Source of the DNA: JBBRWO01 sp964388455
GTDB lineage: Bacteria > Actinomycetota > Coriobacteriia > Anaerosomatales > JAAXUF01
Assembly (NCBI GenBank): GCA_964388455.1
Contig: CAYMAN010000004.1
Span: 31,404 to 95,403 of the forward strand
Length of the DNA: 64,000 bases
Reading direction: 5' to 3'
The position numbers were made by a program, and so were the translations under genes. How positions within the stretch are numbered: the stretch's first letter is position 1; the number at the start of each line of letters is the position of its first letter. Below the pieces are notes generated by a model that saw only the letters and a program-made list of their open reading frames with translations, was not told where the DNA came from and searched no databases. Of this stretch, positions 1 to 8,433 are shown in pieces.

Positions 1-1
1 C

Positions 2-304
2 GCACTGCACCTCGTCAACGACCCCGAAGGCGTCAAGCAGGGTGGCGTACTCACCGTTGACCGTCACGAGCTCAACGTCGAGGCCAAGCCGGGCGATCTG
101 CCTGAGTCCATCGACGTCGACGTCTCTGCGCTCGAGATCGGCGACTCGCTGCACGTCCGCGACGTGGTTGCACCCAAGGGCGTCGTGCTCCTGGACGACA
201 TGGACGGCATCCTCGCGTCCGTCACGCCTCCGACCGTCGAGGCGGAGACCGAGGAAGCTGGCGCGGCCGAGCCGGAGCTCATCGGCAAGGCGACGGAAGA
301 GTAG
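2..304 (+). CDS. rplY: 50S ribosomal protein L25 (Ctc-type), C-terminal part
   Basis: The frame is open from the window edge to a TAG at 302-304, and encodes about 100 residues of the C-terminal beta domain of the long L25/Ctc form, which binds 5S rRNA in the large subunit. The visible segment has the family pattern of a hydrophobic strand followed by LPESIDVDVSALEIGDSL, then HVRDV and an acidic, low-complexity tail rich in Glu and Ala. The N-terminal 5S-binding domain lies outside the window. The stop is followed 9 bases later by pth, and rplY-pth is a common bacterial gene pair, which supports the call. Confidence 0.85.
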   Translation, partial: ALHLVNDPEGVKQGGVLTVDRHELNVEAKPGDLPESIDVDVSALEIGDSLHVRDVVAPKGVVLLDDMDGILASVTPPTVEAETEEAGAAEPELIGKATEE

Positions 305-313
305 TCGCGCAAC

Positions 314-880
314 ATGACTCGCATGATTGTAGGACTCGGGAATCCGGGTCCTGAGTACGAGCGAACCCGGCACAATGCCGGGTTCCTCGCTATAGACCTT
401 CTGGCGGACAACCTTCGCGCCACCTACTGGAAAGAGCAGGGTGGCGCGAAGGTCGCCGTCGTTCGCTTCGGCGACGAGGACATCGTGCTGGCCAAGCCGC
501 AGTCGTTCATGAACGTCTCCGGCGGACCGGTCAAGAAACTCGCCGAGACACATGGCGTGGAGATCGATGAGCTGATCATCGTGCACGACGACCTCGATCT
601 GCCTTCCGGAGATGTGCGGGTCAAGCGCGGGGGAGGCCACGGCGGGCACAACGGGCTGCGTTCCCTGCACGATAAGTTGCAGACCGACGCCTACGTCCGC
701 GTACGCGTGGGTGTGGGTCGCCCGCCAGGGCGCATGGAAGCCGCTGACTATGTGCTGCAGCCGCTCAAGGGCGCCGCGTGGGAGGACTTCGAGGCCAGTA
801 TCCCTACGGCTGCTCAGGCGGTGGCAGACGTACTCGAGCGCGGCGTGGATGCGGCGATGCGGGAGTACAACGCGGGCTGA
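314..880 (+). CDS. pth: peptidyl-tRNA hydrolase
   Basis: Pth cleaves the ester bond of peptidyl-tRNAs that drop off the ribosome and so recycles tRNA in the cytosol. The 188-residue product has the normal length. It shows the GLGNPG motif at residues 7-12, the TRHNAGF motif with catalytic His20, Asn67 in KPQSFMNVSG, Asp93 in HDDLDLPSG, and the glycine-rich GGHGGHNGL segment. With the ATG at 314 the active residues fall at the Escherichia coli numbering (10, 20, 93), which supports this start over the ATG three codons downstream. It lies directly behind rplY and ends tail to tail with the M23 gene, with no gap. Confidence 0.96.
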   Translation: MTRMIVGLGNPGPEYERTRHNAGFLAIDLLADNLRATYWKEQGGAKVAVVRFGDEDIVLAKPQSFMNVSGGPVKKLAETHGVEIDELIIVHDDLDLPSGDVRVKRGGGHGGHNGLRSLHDKLQTDAYVRVRVGVGRPPGRMEAADYVLQPLKGAAWEDFEASIPTAAQAVADVLERGVDAAMREYNAG

Positions 881-2083
881 TCAGCCGGTGTAGTTGCGGG
901 GATTCTTCGCAGCGCCGTTGACGCGGACCTCGAAGTGCAGGTGCGGACCGGTCGAGTTGCCGGTACTGCCCACGGTGCCGATCCGCTGGCCTTTCTCCAC
1001 ACGCTCCCCGTTGCCCACCCGGATCCCGCCGGAGAGCTGGTGTGCGTAGAGCGTCACGACGCCGTTTCCGTGGTCGATCATGACGGTGTTTCCGTAGCTG
1101 CCGCGAGCGCCGGCGTAGATGACGGTCCCGCTGCCGGCGGCGACGATCGGTGAACCGGATGGTGCGCCGACATCGATGCCGGGGTGCAGTTCTCGGCCAT
1201 GGAACGGGCAGATACGTGGTCCGTACGGGGACGTGATGCGGTGAGACGACGGTACCGGCCAGGTCATCGAGCCGTGGAACTCACCCGAGCCGCCGCTGCC
1301 CGACAGTTCCGCGGCGATACGGTCGGACTCGGCCTCCTCGGCCTCGGCAAGAGCGCGGAGCCGTTTGGCATTCTTCTTCGTGTCGGCCATCAGAGCGGCC
1401 TTCTGACCTAGAACGGCCTCCTGCTGATCGACTTTCGCCTGTCGCGCGTCCTGCAGCCGCTCGAGCTCGCGCTCCACGGCTTCGGCTTCCTTGCGCTTGG
1501 CGTTGACTGTTTCCAGCGAGCGGTCGAGTTCGACCTTGGCGCGTGTGAGTTGATCGCGCGTGTCGGCGAGCTGCGTCGCGATGTCGTTGTTCGACTGGAT
1601 GACGCGCTGCACGAGCTCCGTGCGTGTGATGAGATCGCCGATGTCACTCGAGCCCAGCAGGATATCGAAGTAGAACCAGTTGCCCTGCTTGTAAGTCGAC
1701 TCGACCTTGTCGGCGAGCATCTCCTGTTCCGCCGAGTAGCGAGCCTTGGTCTCATCGATATCCGCCTCCTTGACGGCGATCTTCGAGCGCAGCGATGCCA
1801 CTTCTGCGACGAGGCGCGAGGTGCGCGACTCCGCCTTGGATATCCGGGGGTCGAGGGCGTCCGCCTCGGACTGGAGTTCGCCGACCTTGTCGTCGAGACG
1901 CGCGGTTTCGATCAGGAGCTTTGCGGCGAGCGCGGATGCGGCGGCGGCCTGTTTGCGGGCGGCCTCGGCTTTGGCGCGGTGGGAGTCGAGTTCCTGCCTG
2001 GTGGCCGCGAGTGCGGGCGCAGCAAGGCCCAGAGCCAACACGAAGGCAAGGAGTGAAGCGACATATGCGCGGCTACGATGCAT
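881..2083 (-). CDS. secreted coiled-coil M23 metallopeptidase (EnvC-like)
   Basis: This 400-residue protein begins with a signal peptide (about residues 1-26, ending AAPALA). A long Ala/Glu/Lys-rich coiled coil follows to about residue 260, and then a C-terminal M23 domain. The zinc motifs are intact: HPGIDVG (HxxxD) and HLHFEVR (HxH). Such proteins cut peptidoglycan cross-links, or activate amidases, during cell separation outside the membrane. GGAGG sits 8 bases before the ATG. The stop abuts the pth stop, so the two genes converge. The architecture parallels the NlpC/P60 coiled-coil protein at 15.7-17.0 kb. The substrate and septal role are inferred from the family. Confidence 0.88.
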   Translation of the reverse strand: MHRSRAYVASLLAFVLALGLAAPALAATRQELDSHRAKAEAARKQAAAASALAAKLLIETARLDDKVGELQSEADALDPRISKAESRTSRLVAEVASLRSKIAVKEADIDETKARYSAEQEMLADKVESTYKQGNWFYFDILLGSSDIGDLITRTELVQRVIQSNNDIATQLADTRDQLTRAKVELDRSLETVNAKRKEAEAVERELERLQDARQAKVDQQEAVLGQKAALMADTKKNAKRLRALAEAEEAESDRIAAELSGSGGSGEFHGSMTWPVPSSHRITSPYGPRICPFHGRELHPGIDVGAPSGSPIVAAGSGTVIYAGARGSYGNTVMIDHGNGVVTLYAHQLSGGIRVGNGERVEKGQRIGTVGSTGNSTGPHLHFEVRVNGAAKNPRNYTG

Positions 2084-2294
2084 GGGTCCAGTTCCTCCGG
2101 TGGGCTGCTGCGTCGAGGTGTGGGATGGCCTCCGGAAGGCGCATTACGTGATGAATCATAGCAGCGAGTCCGGTGGGCGGCAATCTGACGAGTGCGAACG
2201 GTGTGCCATCAGCGGGTCGAGTCACAGCGCGATGGTATACTTCTCGAACGTCGGACACCGCCGACGCGCTCGGTTTTCACCCGCGGAGGTACCT

Positions 2295-3134
2295 GTGTTT
2301 CGCATAGTGCATAAGCGTCAACTCTCCGATGCCGTGTTCGAGATGGGCGTCGAAGCACCCAGAATAGCTGCCAAGGCCAAGGCCGGCCAGTTCCTCATGG
2401 TTCGGACCGACGAGCGCGGCGAGCGCATCCCCCTCACCTTCAGTGACTGGTCCGCCGAGGAAGGCTGGATCAGATTCATCTTCATGCGCGTCGGCAAAAC
2501 GACGCACGCGCTTTCCCACCTCGAAGTCGGGGACTCGCTCGTCGATGTCGTCGGGCCGCTCGGCGTGCCAACGCACACCGAGGCGATGGGGCGCGTTGCG
2601 GTCATCGGCGGCGGCGTCGGCGCGGCGGTCGCGTATCCGGTCGCGCGTGCAATGGCCGAGGCCGGTGCAGAGGTCACTGTCATCCTCGGCTCGCGCAATG
2701 CTGAGTTGCTGGTGCTGGAAGACGAGATCCGTGCGCTTCCCATCAAGGAGCTCATCGTGATGACCGACGACGGGTCGGCAGGCGAGAAGGGTCTCGTGAC
2801 CGCGCCGCTCAAGCGTATGTGCGCGGCCGGTGAGCTGGACAACGCGTTTGCGGTAGGGCCGGCGATCATGATGAAGTTCGCGGCCGCGACCACGCGCGAG
2901 TTCGGCGTGCCGACCATCGTTTCACTCAACCCGATCATGGTCGATGGAACCGGGATGTGCGGGGCGTGCCGGGTCAGCGTCAATGGCGAGACGAAGTTCG
3001 GGTGCGTCGACGGTCCGGATTTCGATGGCCACGCGGTCAACTTCGAAGAACTCATGAGCCGCCAACGCGTGTACTCGGATCTCGAGCGTGAGGCGGATGC
3101 GGACTACTCCAAGGGGTGCCAATGTCACCTGTAA
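2295..3134 (+). CDS. nfnA: NfnA-like flavoprotein: ferredoxin:NADP+ oxidoreductase small subunit
   Basis: The 279-residue product matches the small subunit of NfnAB/SudBA complexes, which couple NADH, NADPH and ferredoxin redox pools by flavin-based electron bifurcation. It has the FAD-binding RIPLTFSD region, a nucleotide fold at VAVIGGGVGAAVAYP, and a C-terminal 2Fe-2S cysteine cluster (GMCGACR, FGCVDGPDFDGH, final CQCHL). The frame stays open far upstream, but a GTG at 2295 with GGAGGT four bases before it is the sensible start. A TATACT box at 2236-2241 may be its -10. The last 13 bases overlap nfnB, implying translational coupling. Confidence 0.9.
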   Translation: MFRIVHKRQLSDAVFEMGVEAPRIAAKAKAGQFLMVRTDERGERIPLTFSDWSAEEGWIRFIFMRVGKTTHALSHLEVGDSLVDVVGPLGVPTHTEAMGRVAVIGGGVGAAVAYPVARAMAEAGAEVTVILGSRNAELLVLEDEIRALPIKELIVMTDDGSAGEKGLVTAPLKRMCAAGELDNAFAVGPAIMMKFAAATTREFGVPTIVSLNPIMVDGTGMCGACRVSVNGETKFGCVDGPDFDGHAVNFEELMSRQRVYSDLEREADADYSKGCQCHL

Positions 3135-4630
3135 ACGACAACACGCCGAGCACCGATGCGGCCGCCGGTTCAGGCCCCGACGTGAATCCGGCTCGCATAG
3201 GCAACCGCGAGCTCCCCGCTGAGCGCCACAAGCCCTCGCGCGAGCCACGCACGCCCATGCCCGAGCGGCCTGCGGCAGAACGCCGCATGAGCTTCGACGA
3301 GGTCGGCTTCGGCTACACGCCGGAGATGGCGACCACCGAGGCCAACCGTTGCCTGCAGTGTAAGAACCCGACGTGTCAGGACGGCTGCCCGGTCAACATC
3401 GACATCCGCGGCTTCATCCGCGCGATAATCGACGGCGATCTGCGCGACGGCGTCGCCATCCTCAAGGAGCGCAACGCGCTACCCGCCGTCTGCGGCCGTG
3501 TGTGCCCCCAAGAGGAGCAGTGCGAGGCTTCGTGCGTGCTTGCCAAGAAGGGCGAGCCTGTCGCCATAGGACGGCTTGAGCGCTTCCTCGGCGATGTCGA
3601 CCTCACCTGTGAGATCGAGCATCGGTGTGTCCCTGCGGTAGCCGAGCACAGCGGATTTCGTTGCGCGGTCGTCGGCAGCGGTCCGGCGGGTCTGGCGTGC
3701 GCGGGTACGCTGGCGCAGCTCGGCCACGACGTCACCGTTCTAGAGTCGCTGCATGCTCCCGGTGGTGTGCTCTCCTACGGTATCCCCGAGTTTCGCCTTC
3801 CCAAGGACATCGTCGCTGCAGAAATCGACATGCTGTCCACCATCGGCGTCAAGATCGAGACCGACACGGTCGTCGGGCAACTGGTGACCATTCCAGAGCT
3901 CCTCGCCGAGGAGGGATACGACGCGGTCTTCATCGGCAGTGGGGCCGGGCTGCCGGTGTTCCTCGGCATCCCGGGGGAGAACCTGAACGGCGTCTACTCG
4001 GCCAACGAGTTCCTGACGCGCGTGAACCTGATGCGCGCCTACGAGTTTCCCACGTCGGATACTCCCGTGTGGCGCGGACGCAAGGTCGCAGTGGTGGGCG
4101 GCGGAAACGTCGCCATGGATGCGGCTCGAACCGCGTTGCGCCTCGGGGCCGAAGAGGTGTTCCTGGTATACCGACGCACGGAAGACGAGATGCCGGCCCG
4201 TCGCGAGGAGGTGCATCATGCCCGCGAGGAGGGCGTCGAGTTCAAGATGCTCTGCTCGCCGCAGGAGATTCTCGGCACCGACGGGTTCGTGACGGGCATC
4301 GTGGCGACTCGGATGGAGCTGGCGGAAGCCGATGCAAGCGGTCGGCGTGCGCCGGTGTGCGTTCTGGACAGCGACTTCACCATCGAGTGTGACACGGTCA
4401 TCTCCGCGGTCGGGACCAGGGCGAACCCGTTGCTCTCCCAAGCGGCGCCGGACCTGGGGCTCTCGAAGCGTGGCTACATCGTCACTGATGCGAGCGGCGC
4501 GACGAACGTGCCCGGAGTCTACGCCGGCGGCGATATTGTCACAGGTGCGGCCACCGTCATCCTCGCCATGGGTGCCGGCAAGAACGCCGCCATGGCGATG
4601 GACCGTTGGTTGCGAGACAGGCGGCGGTAG
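3122..4630 (+). CDS. nfnB: NfnB-like NADPH-dependent flavoprotein, GltA/glutamate-synthase small-subunit family
   Basis: The product is about 502 residues of the GltD-like family. The N-terminal domain carries two 4Fe-4S cysteine sets (CLQCKNPTCQDGC and CGRVCPQEEQCEASC). An FAD Rossmann motif GSGPAGLACAG and an NAD(P)H Rossmann motif VVGGGNVAMDAA follow. As the partner of NfnA it would form the bifurcating transhydrogenase. Alone, such proteins are often annotated as glutamate synthase, but no large glutamate synthase subunit is nearby, so the Nfn role is preferred. The ATG at 3122, five bases after AAGGGG, is chosen over the GTG at 3116. It overlaps the nfnA end by 13 bases. Confidence 0.9.
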   Translation: MSPVNDNTPSTDAAAGSGPDVNPARIGNRELPAERHKPSREPRTPMPERPAAERRMSFDEVGFGYTPEMATTEANRCLQCKNPTCQDGCPVNIDIRGFIRAIIDGDLRDGVAILKERNALPAVCGRVCPQEEQCEASCVLAKKGEPVAIGRLERFLGDVDLTCEIEHRCVPAVAEHSGFRCAVVGSGPAGLACAGTLAQLGHDVTVLESLHAPGGVLSYGIPEFRLPKDIVAAEIDMLSTIGVKIETDTVVGQLVTIPELLAEEGYDAVFIGSGAGLPVFLGIPGENLNGVYSANEFLTRVNLMRAYEFPTSDTPVWRGRKVAVVGGGNVAMDAARTALRLGAEEVFLVYRRTEDEMPARREEVHHAREEGVEFKMLCSPQEILGTDGFVTGIVATRMELAEADASGRRAPVCVLDSDFTIECDTVISAVGTRANPLLSQAAPDLGLSKRGYIVTDASGATNVPGVYAGGDIVTGAATVILAMGAGKNAAMAMDRWLRDRRR

Positions 4631-4760
4631 CAGCATCGGAGACGGTGAATCCCGATTCTTCGTTCGTGCGGTGGGGTACAATCCGTCCTGATAAGCGGTG
4701 CTCAATCGCGCATATCTGGTAGGAAGTACCTTCCATTCGGCGGATTTCGAGGAGCGAGCG

Positions 4761-5510
4761 GTGGTTGACGAACGAATTCACGTGCTCGTGGTAGACGATG
4801 ATTCGGCGATCGTGGACATGATTCGGCTTGGCCTCGAGGCCGACGGGATGCGTGTCTTCTCGGGTGTCGACGGCGGTGAAGGCGTCGAGATTCTGGCTGC
4901 GGAACGCATCGACGTGGTGGTTCTCGACATCATGATGCCGCGCGTCGATGGCTGGATGGCGCTCATGGACATGCGCAACAACCCCGCCACAGCCGATACG
5001 CCGGTGATCATGCTCACGGCCAAGACCCAGGACCTGGCCAAGATCCTCGCGTTCAAACAGGGTGTCCAGCAGTATGTCACCAAGCCGTTCAACATCGCGG
5101 AGCTCTCTGCGCGTATCGAGAGTCTTGCGCATGGTCATCGCCGCCACAACGGTGATGCGTCAACGCCGGTCGACGGCGAGTTCCGCAAGTTGGCCGTGCG
5201 CAAGGGCGGCCGGACGGTGCTGCTGGCCATCGACGACATCATCTTCCTCTCGGCGAGAAACAAGTCGACCTACGCACACACGTATGAGAACCAGTACCTG
5301 GTGGATATGACGCTGGGCGAGCTTGAAGGCAAGATGACTCGCGAGACGTTCACGCGGGTTCATCGGAGCTATCTGGTCAACCTCAACAAGGTGAAGGAGA
5401 TTCTGCGCGTGGACGGTTCATACGTCGTGGTCGCGGCGGATCGCGATGAGACCCATATCCCCGTCGCCCGCAGACAGGTTCGATCGTTCCGAGAGGCGGT
5501 GGGCATGTGA
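4761..5510 (+). CDS. response regulator with LytTR DNA-binding domain
   Basis: The 249-residue protein has a receiver domain (residues about 6-125) with the acidic pocket VDDDS, the phospho-acceptor Asp56 in VVLDIMMP, and the conserved Lys in the YVTKPFN segment. A C-terminal LytTR domain covers about 145-249 and ends VARRQVRSFREAVGM. It should bind DNA as a phosphorylation-controlled regulator. GAGGAG at 4749-4754 selects the GTG at 4761, whereas the upstream GTG at 4698 has no ribosome site. No histidine kinase is adjacent, so it is an orphan regulator here. Its stop overlaps the start of the surface-protein gene, suggesting a linked function. A TACAAT at 4677-4682 may be the -10. Confidence 0.88.
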   Translation: MVDERIHVLVVDDDSAIVDMIRLGLEADGMRVFSGVDGGEGVEILAAERIDVVVLDIMMPRVDGWMALMDMRNNPATADTPVIMLTAKTQDLAKILAFKQGVQQYVTKPFNIAELSARIESLAHGHRRHNGDASTPVDGEFRKLAVRKGGRTVLLAIDDIIFLSARNKSTYAHTYENQYLVDMTLGELEGKMTRETFTRVHRSYLVNLNKVKEILRVDGSYVVVAADRDETHIPVARRQVRSFREAVGM

Positions 5511-6667
5511 TCACATGCCGAGCAACCCGACTCACGATGTCTGTGATCCTGGCCTGTGCCGTTGCACTGGCGTTGCCGGTCGGAGCATTTGGCGTAAAGA
5601 CACTCGGACTCTCTAGCGGCACCTTCAAGTTCGACGCCTCCGCGGGGAAGTCCGTGGGTGGCGTGGTGTATGTCGCCAACGATGGTGACGAGGACATCAA
5701 GGTACTCGTGTACGCTTCAGACCAGAAGGTCGACCCCAAAGGCGCTCTCACGTATACGGTTCCGAGCCGTGGTGATCTCTCGGCACTCGATCAGCCGTCC
5801 ACGTGGACGCAGGTCAAGATGCCCGCGGACAGCAAGTCGCTCGGCAACATCCCCTACATCGAGCTCAAGCCCGGGCAACGTGTGCCCGTGAAGTTCTCGT
5901 TCACAATCCCGCCGAACGTTCCGCCGGGGGACCACAACGTGCTCCTGTTCTTCGAGATGTTCGACACGCCCGGTGCTGGCGAAGGCGCGGTATCCGCGGT
6001 TTCCGGCCGCCTTGGCAGCAGGATCACGCTTCGTGTCGCAGGTGAGTTTGTGAAGCGGTTGGAGGTCCGTCCGTTTGTGGTGCCTGCGTTCGTCATCGGT
6101 GATGAGGTCCCGTACCGGTTCACTGTGAACAACCTCGGCAACATCGACCAGCGTGCCGGTGCGCGGATGCTCCTGCTCGATCGCAACGACGAGGTGCTCG
6201 TGGAGAAGACGCCGATCGACGGCCGAATCGTGTTTGCGGGCACCAGCATGGAGGCCTCAGGGTCTGCGGTCGTCGGAGGCGGCATCGGACCGCACAGTGT
6301 CCGGATAGATGTCACACCGGTTGACGACGAGGGCAAGGCGCTGGACTCCGGCAAGGAGACCATCACTCAGTCGCGAAACGTATGGCTGATCCCGCTCTGG
6401 CTGGTTATCGCCGTGGGCACCGTGGTGGTTCTGGCCATCGCGAGGATCGTCTGGGGGTTCGCGCTGCGTGCGGCGCGGCGTCGCAACGGCGATGACAGTG
6501 ACGACTCTGCGCCTAAGGGGAGACGCGTCGGTCGCTCGAAGACTCGGGATTCTGAGACGGATAGTCGGCGCGAGGCCCGGGAGAGCAGGCGACTTGCGGC
6601 TGAGGCGCAGGCGCTCCAAGGCGCTGTGCCTGCTCAGGTTCCTGAGGATTCAGCTCCGGGGCAGTAG
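5507..6667 (+). CDS. DUF916/WxLIP-like secreted, membrane-anchored surface protein
   Basis: The 386-residue protein starts with a short basic segment and a hydrophobic signal (about residues 11-30). Two immunoglobulin-like beta domains follow (GGVVYVANDGDEDIKVLVYA; later PYRFTVNNLGNIDQRAG). A transmembrane helix near residues 295-318 comes next, with a long basic/acidic cytoplasmic tail. This order matches DUF916-type WxL-interacting proteins, which hold other surface proteins at the wall. The GTG start lies inside the stop of the LytTR gene (4-base overlap), so the pair is probably co-translated. The two secreted proteins just downstream on the other strand are candidate partners, which is an inference. 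Confidence 0.72.
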   Translation: MITCRATRLTMSVILACAVALALPVGAFGVKTLGLSSGTFKFDASAGKSVGGVVYVANDGDEDIKVLVYASDQKVDPKGALTYTVPSRGDLSALDQPSTWTQVKMPADSKSLGNIPYIELKPGQRVPVKFSFTIPPNVPPGDHNVLLFFEMFDTPGAGEGAVSAVSGRLGSRITLRVAGEFVKRLEVRPFVVPAFVIGDEVPYRFTVNNLGNIDQRAGARMLLLDRNDEVLVEKTPIDGRIVFAGTSMEASGSAVVGGGIGPHSVRIDVTPVDDEGKALDSGKETITQSRNVWLIPLWLVIAVGTVVVLAIARIVWGFALRAARRRNGDDSDDSAPKGRRVGRSKTRDSETDSRREARESRRLAAEAQALQGAVPAQVPEDSAPGQ

Positions 6668-6810
6668 CACTCGGTAGTCCGGAATCACCAGGGTGTACGG
6701 ACCTCAGTTTAAAGGCAGCTATCCGTCTGAAACTCGAGCGCGCCCGCGGCACAACACCCTTGCCAGCGCCCGACCCGTGGCGAGGTTCCCGCAGCACGTC
6801 CGGCAGACAT

Positions 6811-6838
6811 GCAGCCCCACAGTTGCAGCCCCACAGTT
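6811..6838 (+). repeat. 14-bp tandem duplication in intergenic region
   Basis: GCAGCCCCACAGTT occurs twice head to tail at 6811-6824 and 6825-6838, inside the 256-base gap between the converging DUF916-like gene and the secreted-protein gene. The rest of that gap shows no gene beyond the terminator at 6870-6902. Confidence 0.8.
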
Positions 6839-6869
6839 AGCGCTCCACTGAACTGCTCACGCAACAAGA

Positions 6870-6902
6870 AGAGGCCCCGCCGGTATTCCCGGCGGGGCCT
6901 CT
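6870..6902 (-). terminator. rho-independent terminator of the secreted-protein gene
   Basis: A perfect 14-bp GC-rich stem (6870-6883 with 6889-6902) closes a 5-base loop. On the minus strand it is followed by TTCTTGTTGC, a U-rich run. It lies 21 bases beyond the stop of the minus-strand gene at 6924-7394. Confidence 0.88.
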
Positions 6903-6923
6903 GTGCGCTTTGTGCGTACTTGC

Positions 6924-7394
6924 TTAGTTCTGGGTCACCGTGTACTGAACCGTCGCGCTGTAGGCGGCGGGGGCGGTGTCCCACGGAACGTTGATGCTGT
7001 AGGCATCGTTGACGGGGGCGCCAGCACCCTTGACGCCGGTGGTCGCGGCGGCGAGGGTGGTCGCAAGGCCGATCTCCGTGCTGTCGCCCGAGACGGACTT
7101 GGCCAGCGAGTAGTCCTTGTTGGAGTTGACCTGAAGGCTCACGGTCTTACCACCGATGACGCTGCCGGGATCAACGGCGCCGAAGTCAACGGACTGACCA
7201 GCGTCGGGGGTGGTGATCGTCAGCGTAAGCTTGGGGTTGACGGTAGCCTTGACGTTGACGGGGCCACTGGACTCGAGCTTACCGGCGCCGTTGTCAGTGC
7301 CGACGATCGGTGCGCTTACATCTGCGACTGCGAATGCGGCGGCGCTGAGCAGAAACGCTGCGACCAGGGTGGTGAAGAGAAGCTTCTTGTTCAT
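6924..7394 (-). CDS. small secreted beta-repeat surface protein, paralogue of the next gene
   Basis: The product has 156 residues. An N-terminal signal peptide (MNKKLLFTT... to about residue 26) is followed by one domain rich in Thr, Val, Gly and Ala with no cysteines. The domain contains LTITTPDAGQSVDFGAVDPG and ends with TVQYTVTQN. I know no function for it. The domain is shared with the C-terminal half of the protein at 7562-8353, including the final TVxYTVTQ. The start is the ATG at 7394 with GGAGG six bases upstream, although the frame is open further up. It may be an exported WxL-like or pilin-like partner of the DUF916-type protein. A strong terminator follows. Confidence 0.75.
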   Translation of the reverse strand: MNKKLLFTTLVAAFLLSAAAFAVADVSAPIVGTDNGAGKLESSGPVNVKATVNPKLTLTITTPDAGQSVDFGAVDPGSVIGGKTVSLQVNSNKDYSLAKSVSGDSTEIGLATTLAAATTGVKGAGAPVNDAYSINVPWDTAPAAYSATVQYTVTQN

Positions 7395-7561
7395 GGGGTT
7401 CCTCCGTGTAGTCCGACTGTAGGACGAGGCATTGCGGGGTGCCTCTGATTGCCTACGTTGGATATCGGAAGGAATCCTAACGAACATTAGCGAAGATTGC
7501 TAGAAGCCACCGAAATGCGATGAACGGTCAATATGCCGACATTAACGGGGATGAACGGTCG

Positions 7562-8353
7562 CTATTGCTGTGTGACCGTATACAGAACGGTAGCCGCAAG
7601 CGGCACTCCGGGGTTGGTCGTCCACGGTGGATTAACGCCGTAGACGCTCGAGTACGTCCGGACACCCGCTGCCTGGACTGTGGCCGGGAGCGCGCTGACG
7701 CTGAGACCCATCAAGGCGATGTCACCTGTCACGGACCGTGAGACGATGAATCCCAGTGAGGAGTCGACGGTCACAATGACCGTACGTGATGCGGTTGTGC
7801 CAGGATCCATGTTTCCAAAATCCACAGTCTGCGTGTCGTCGGGCGTCTCGATGGTCATCAGCAGGTAAGGGCTGGCATAGACCGAGAACTGCCCGCGTTT
7901 TCCAATGAGGTTCACGTTGACGGTCGTTCCGGTCGACCGCGTGAACACCACAGGGTTTCCGAGCGAGTACTTTCCGGCGGTGACGGGGTTTCGAACGTTA
8001 CCCACTTGGATCGTGAAGGAGGAACCTGCCGCCTTCGGGGTTCCGAAGGTGATTGTCACGGACTGTCCGCTCACGGTGACCGTGTCACCGGAATCAACGG
8101 GTTCGGCCGCACTCACATTGCATCCAGCAGGAAAGGTCACAGTCGCCCTGGTTATGGTCTCACCGTTCGCGACGTTGTAACTGCCGATCATGTACGTCGC
8201 ATACTGTCCTGCGGACGCAGGACTCGGAAGGACCTGATGCTTGTTGTCCGAGGTGATGCCGTGAGCGAACTGAGGCAGCGCAAGCGAAACCAGCACTGCA
8301 GCGCAGGCCACAATCCAGAGGGTAGATCGATATGTGATTCGACCTATCGTCAT
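7562..8353 (-). CDS. secreted two-domain surface protein, paralogue of the preceding gene
   Basis: The 263-residue product begins MTIGRITYRS with a signal peptide ending near ALPQFAHG. An N-terminal domain (about residues 35-150) has a TGATVTFP-like beta pattern. The C-terminal domain has LLMTIETPDDTQTVDFGNMDPG and ends TVLYTVTQQ, closely paralleling the 156-residue neighbour. One cysteine is visible in the first domain. The ATG at 8353 is chosen because the signal peptide begins there, although no clear Shine-Dalgarno precedes it and the frame remains open to 8503. The two genes are 167 bases apart on the same strand, with separate ribosome sites. Confidence 0.7.
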   Translation of the reverse strand: MTIGRITYRSTLWIVACAAVLVSLALPQFAHGITSDNKHQVLPSPASAGQYATYMIGSYNVANGETITRATVTFPAGCNVSAAEPVDSGDTVTVSGQSVTITFGTPKAAGSSFTIQVGNVRNPVTAGKYSLGNPVVFTRSTGTTVNVNLIGKRGQFSVYASPYLLMTIETPDDTQTVDFGNMDPGTTASRTVIVTVDSSLGFIVSRSVTGDIALMGLSVSALPATVQAAGVRTYSSVYGVNPPWTTNPGVPLAATVLYTVTQQ

Positions 8354-8433
8354 GTGCGGAACCGTTTTCGGTCGCCTTGACTCAGTTCGATTTATCCAAC
8401 TACAGGATACTTCGGCATGTCCATCTATGTAGA

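Noticed and set aside
3122..4630. Glutamate synthase small subunit as the main role
   Set aside because: The partner gene is an NfnA-like flavoprotein with a 2Fe-2S end, and no large glutamate synthase subunit is nearby, so the bifurcating transhydrogenase role fits better.
8354..8433. cyclic di-GMP (GEMM) riboswitch before the secreted protein gene
   Set aside because: A small ACCG-AAAA-CGGT hairpin is present, but the conserved GGCAAACC and GACGCAAAGCC segments are absent.
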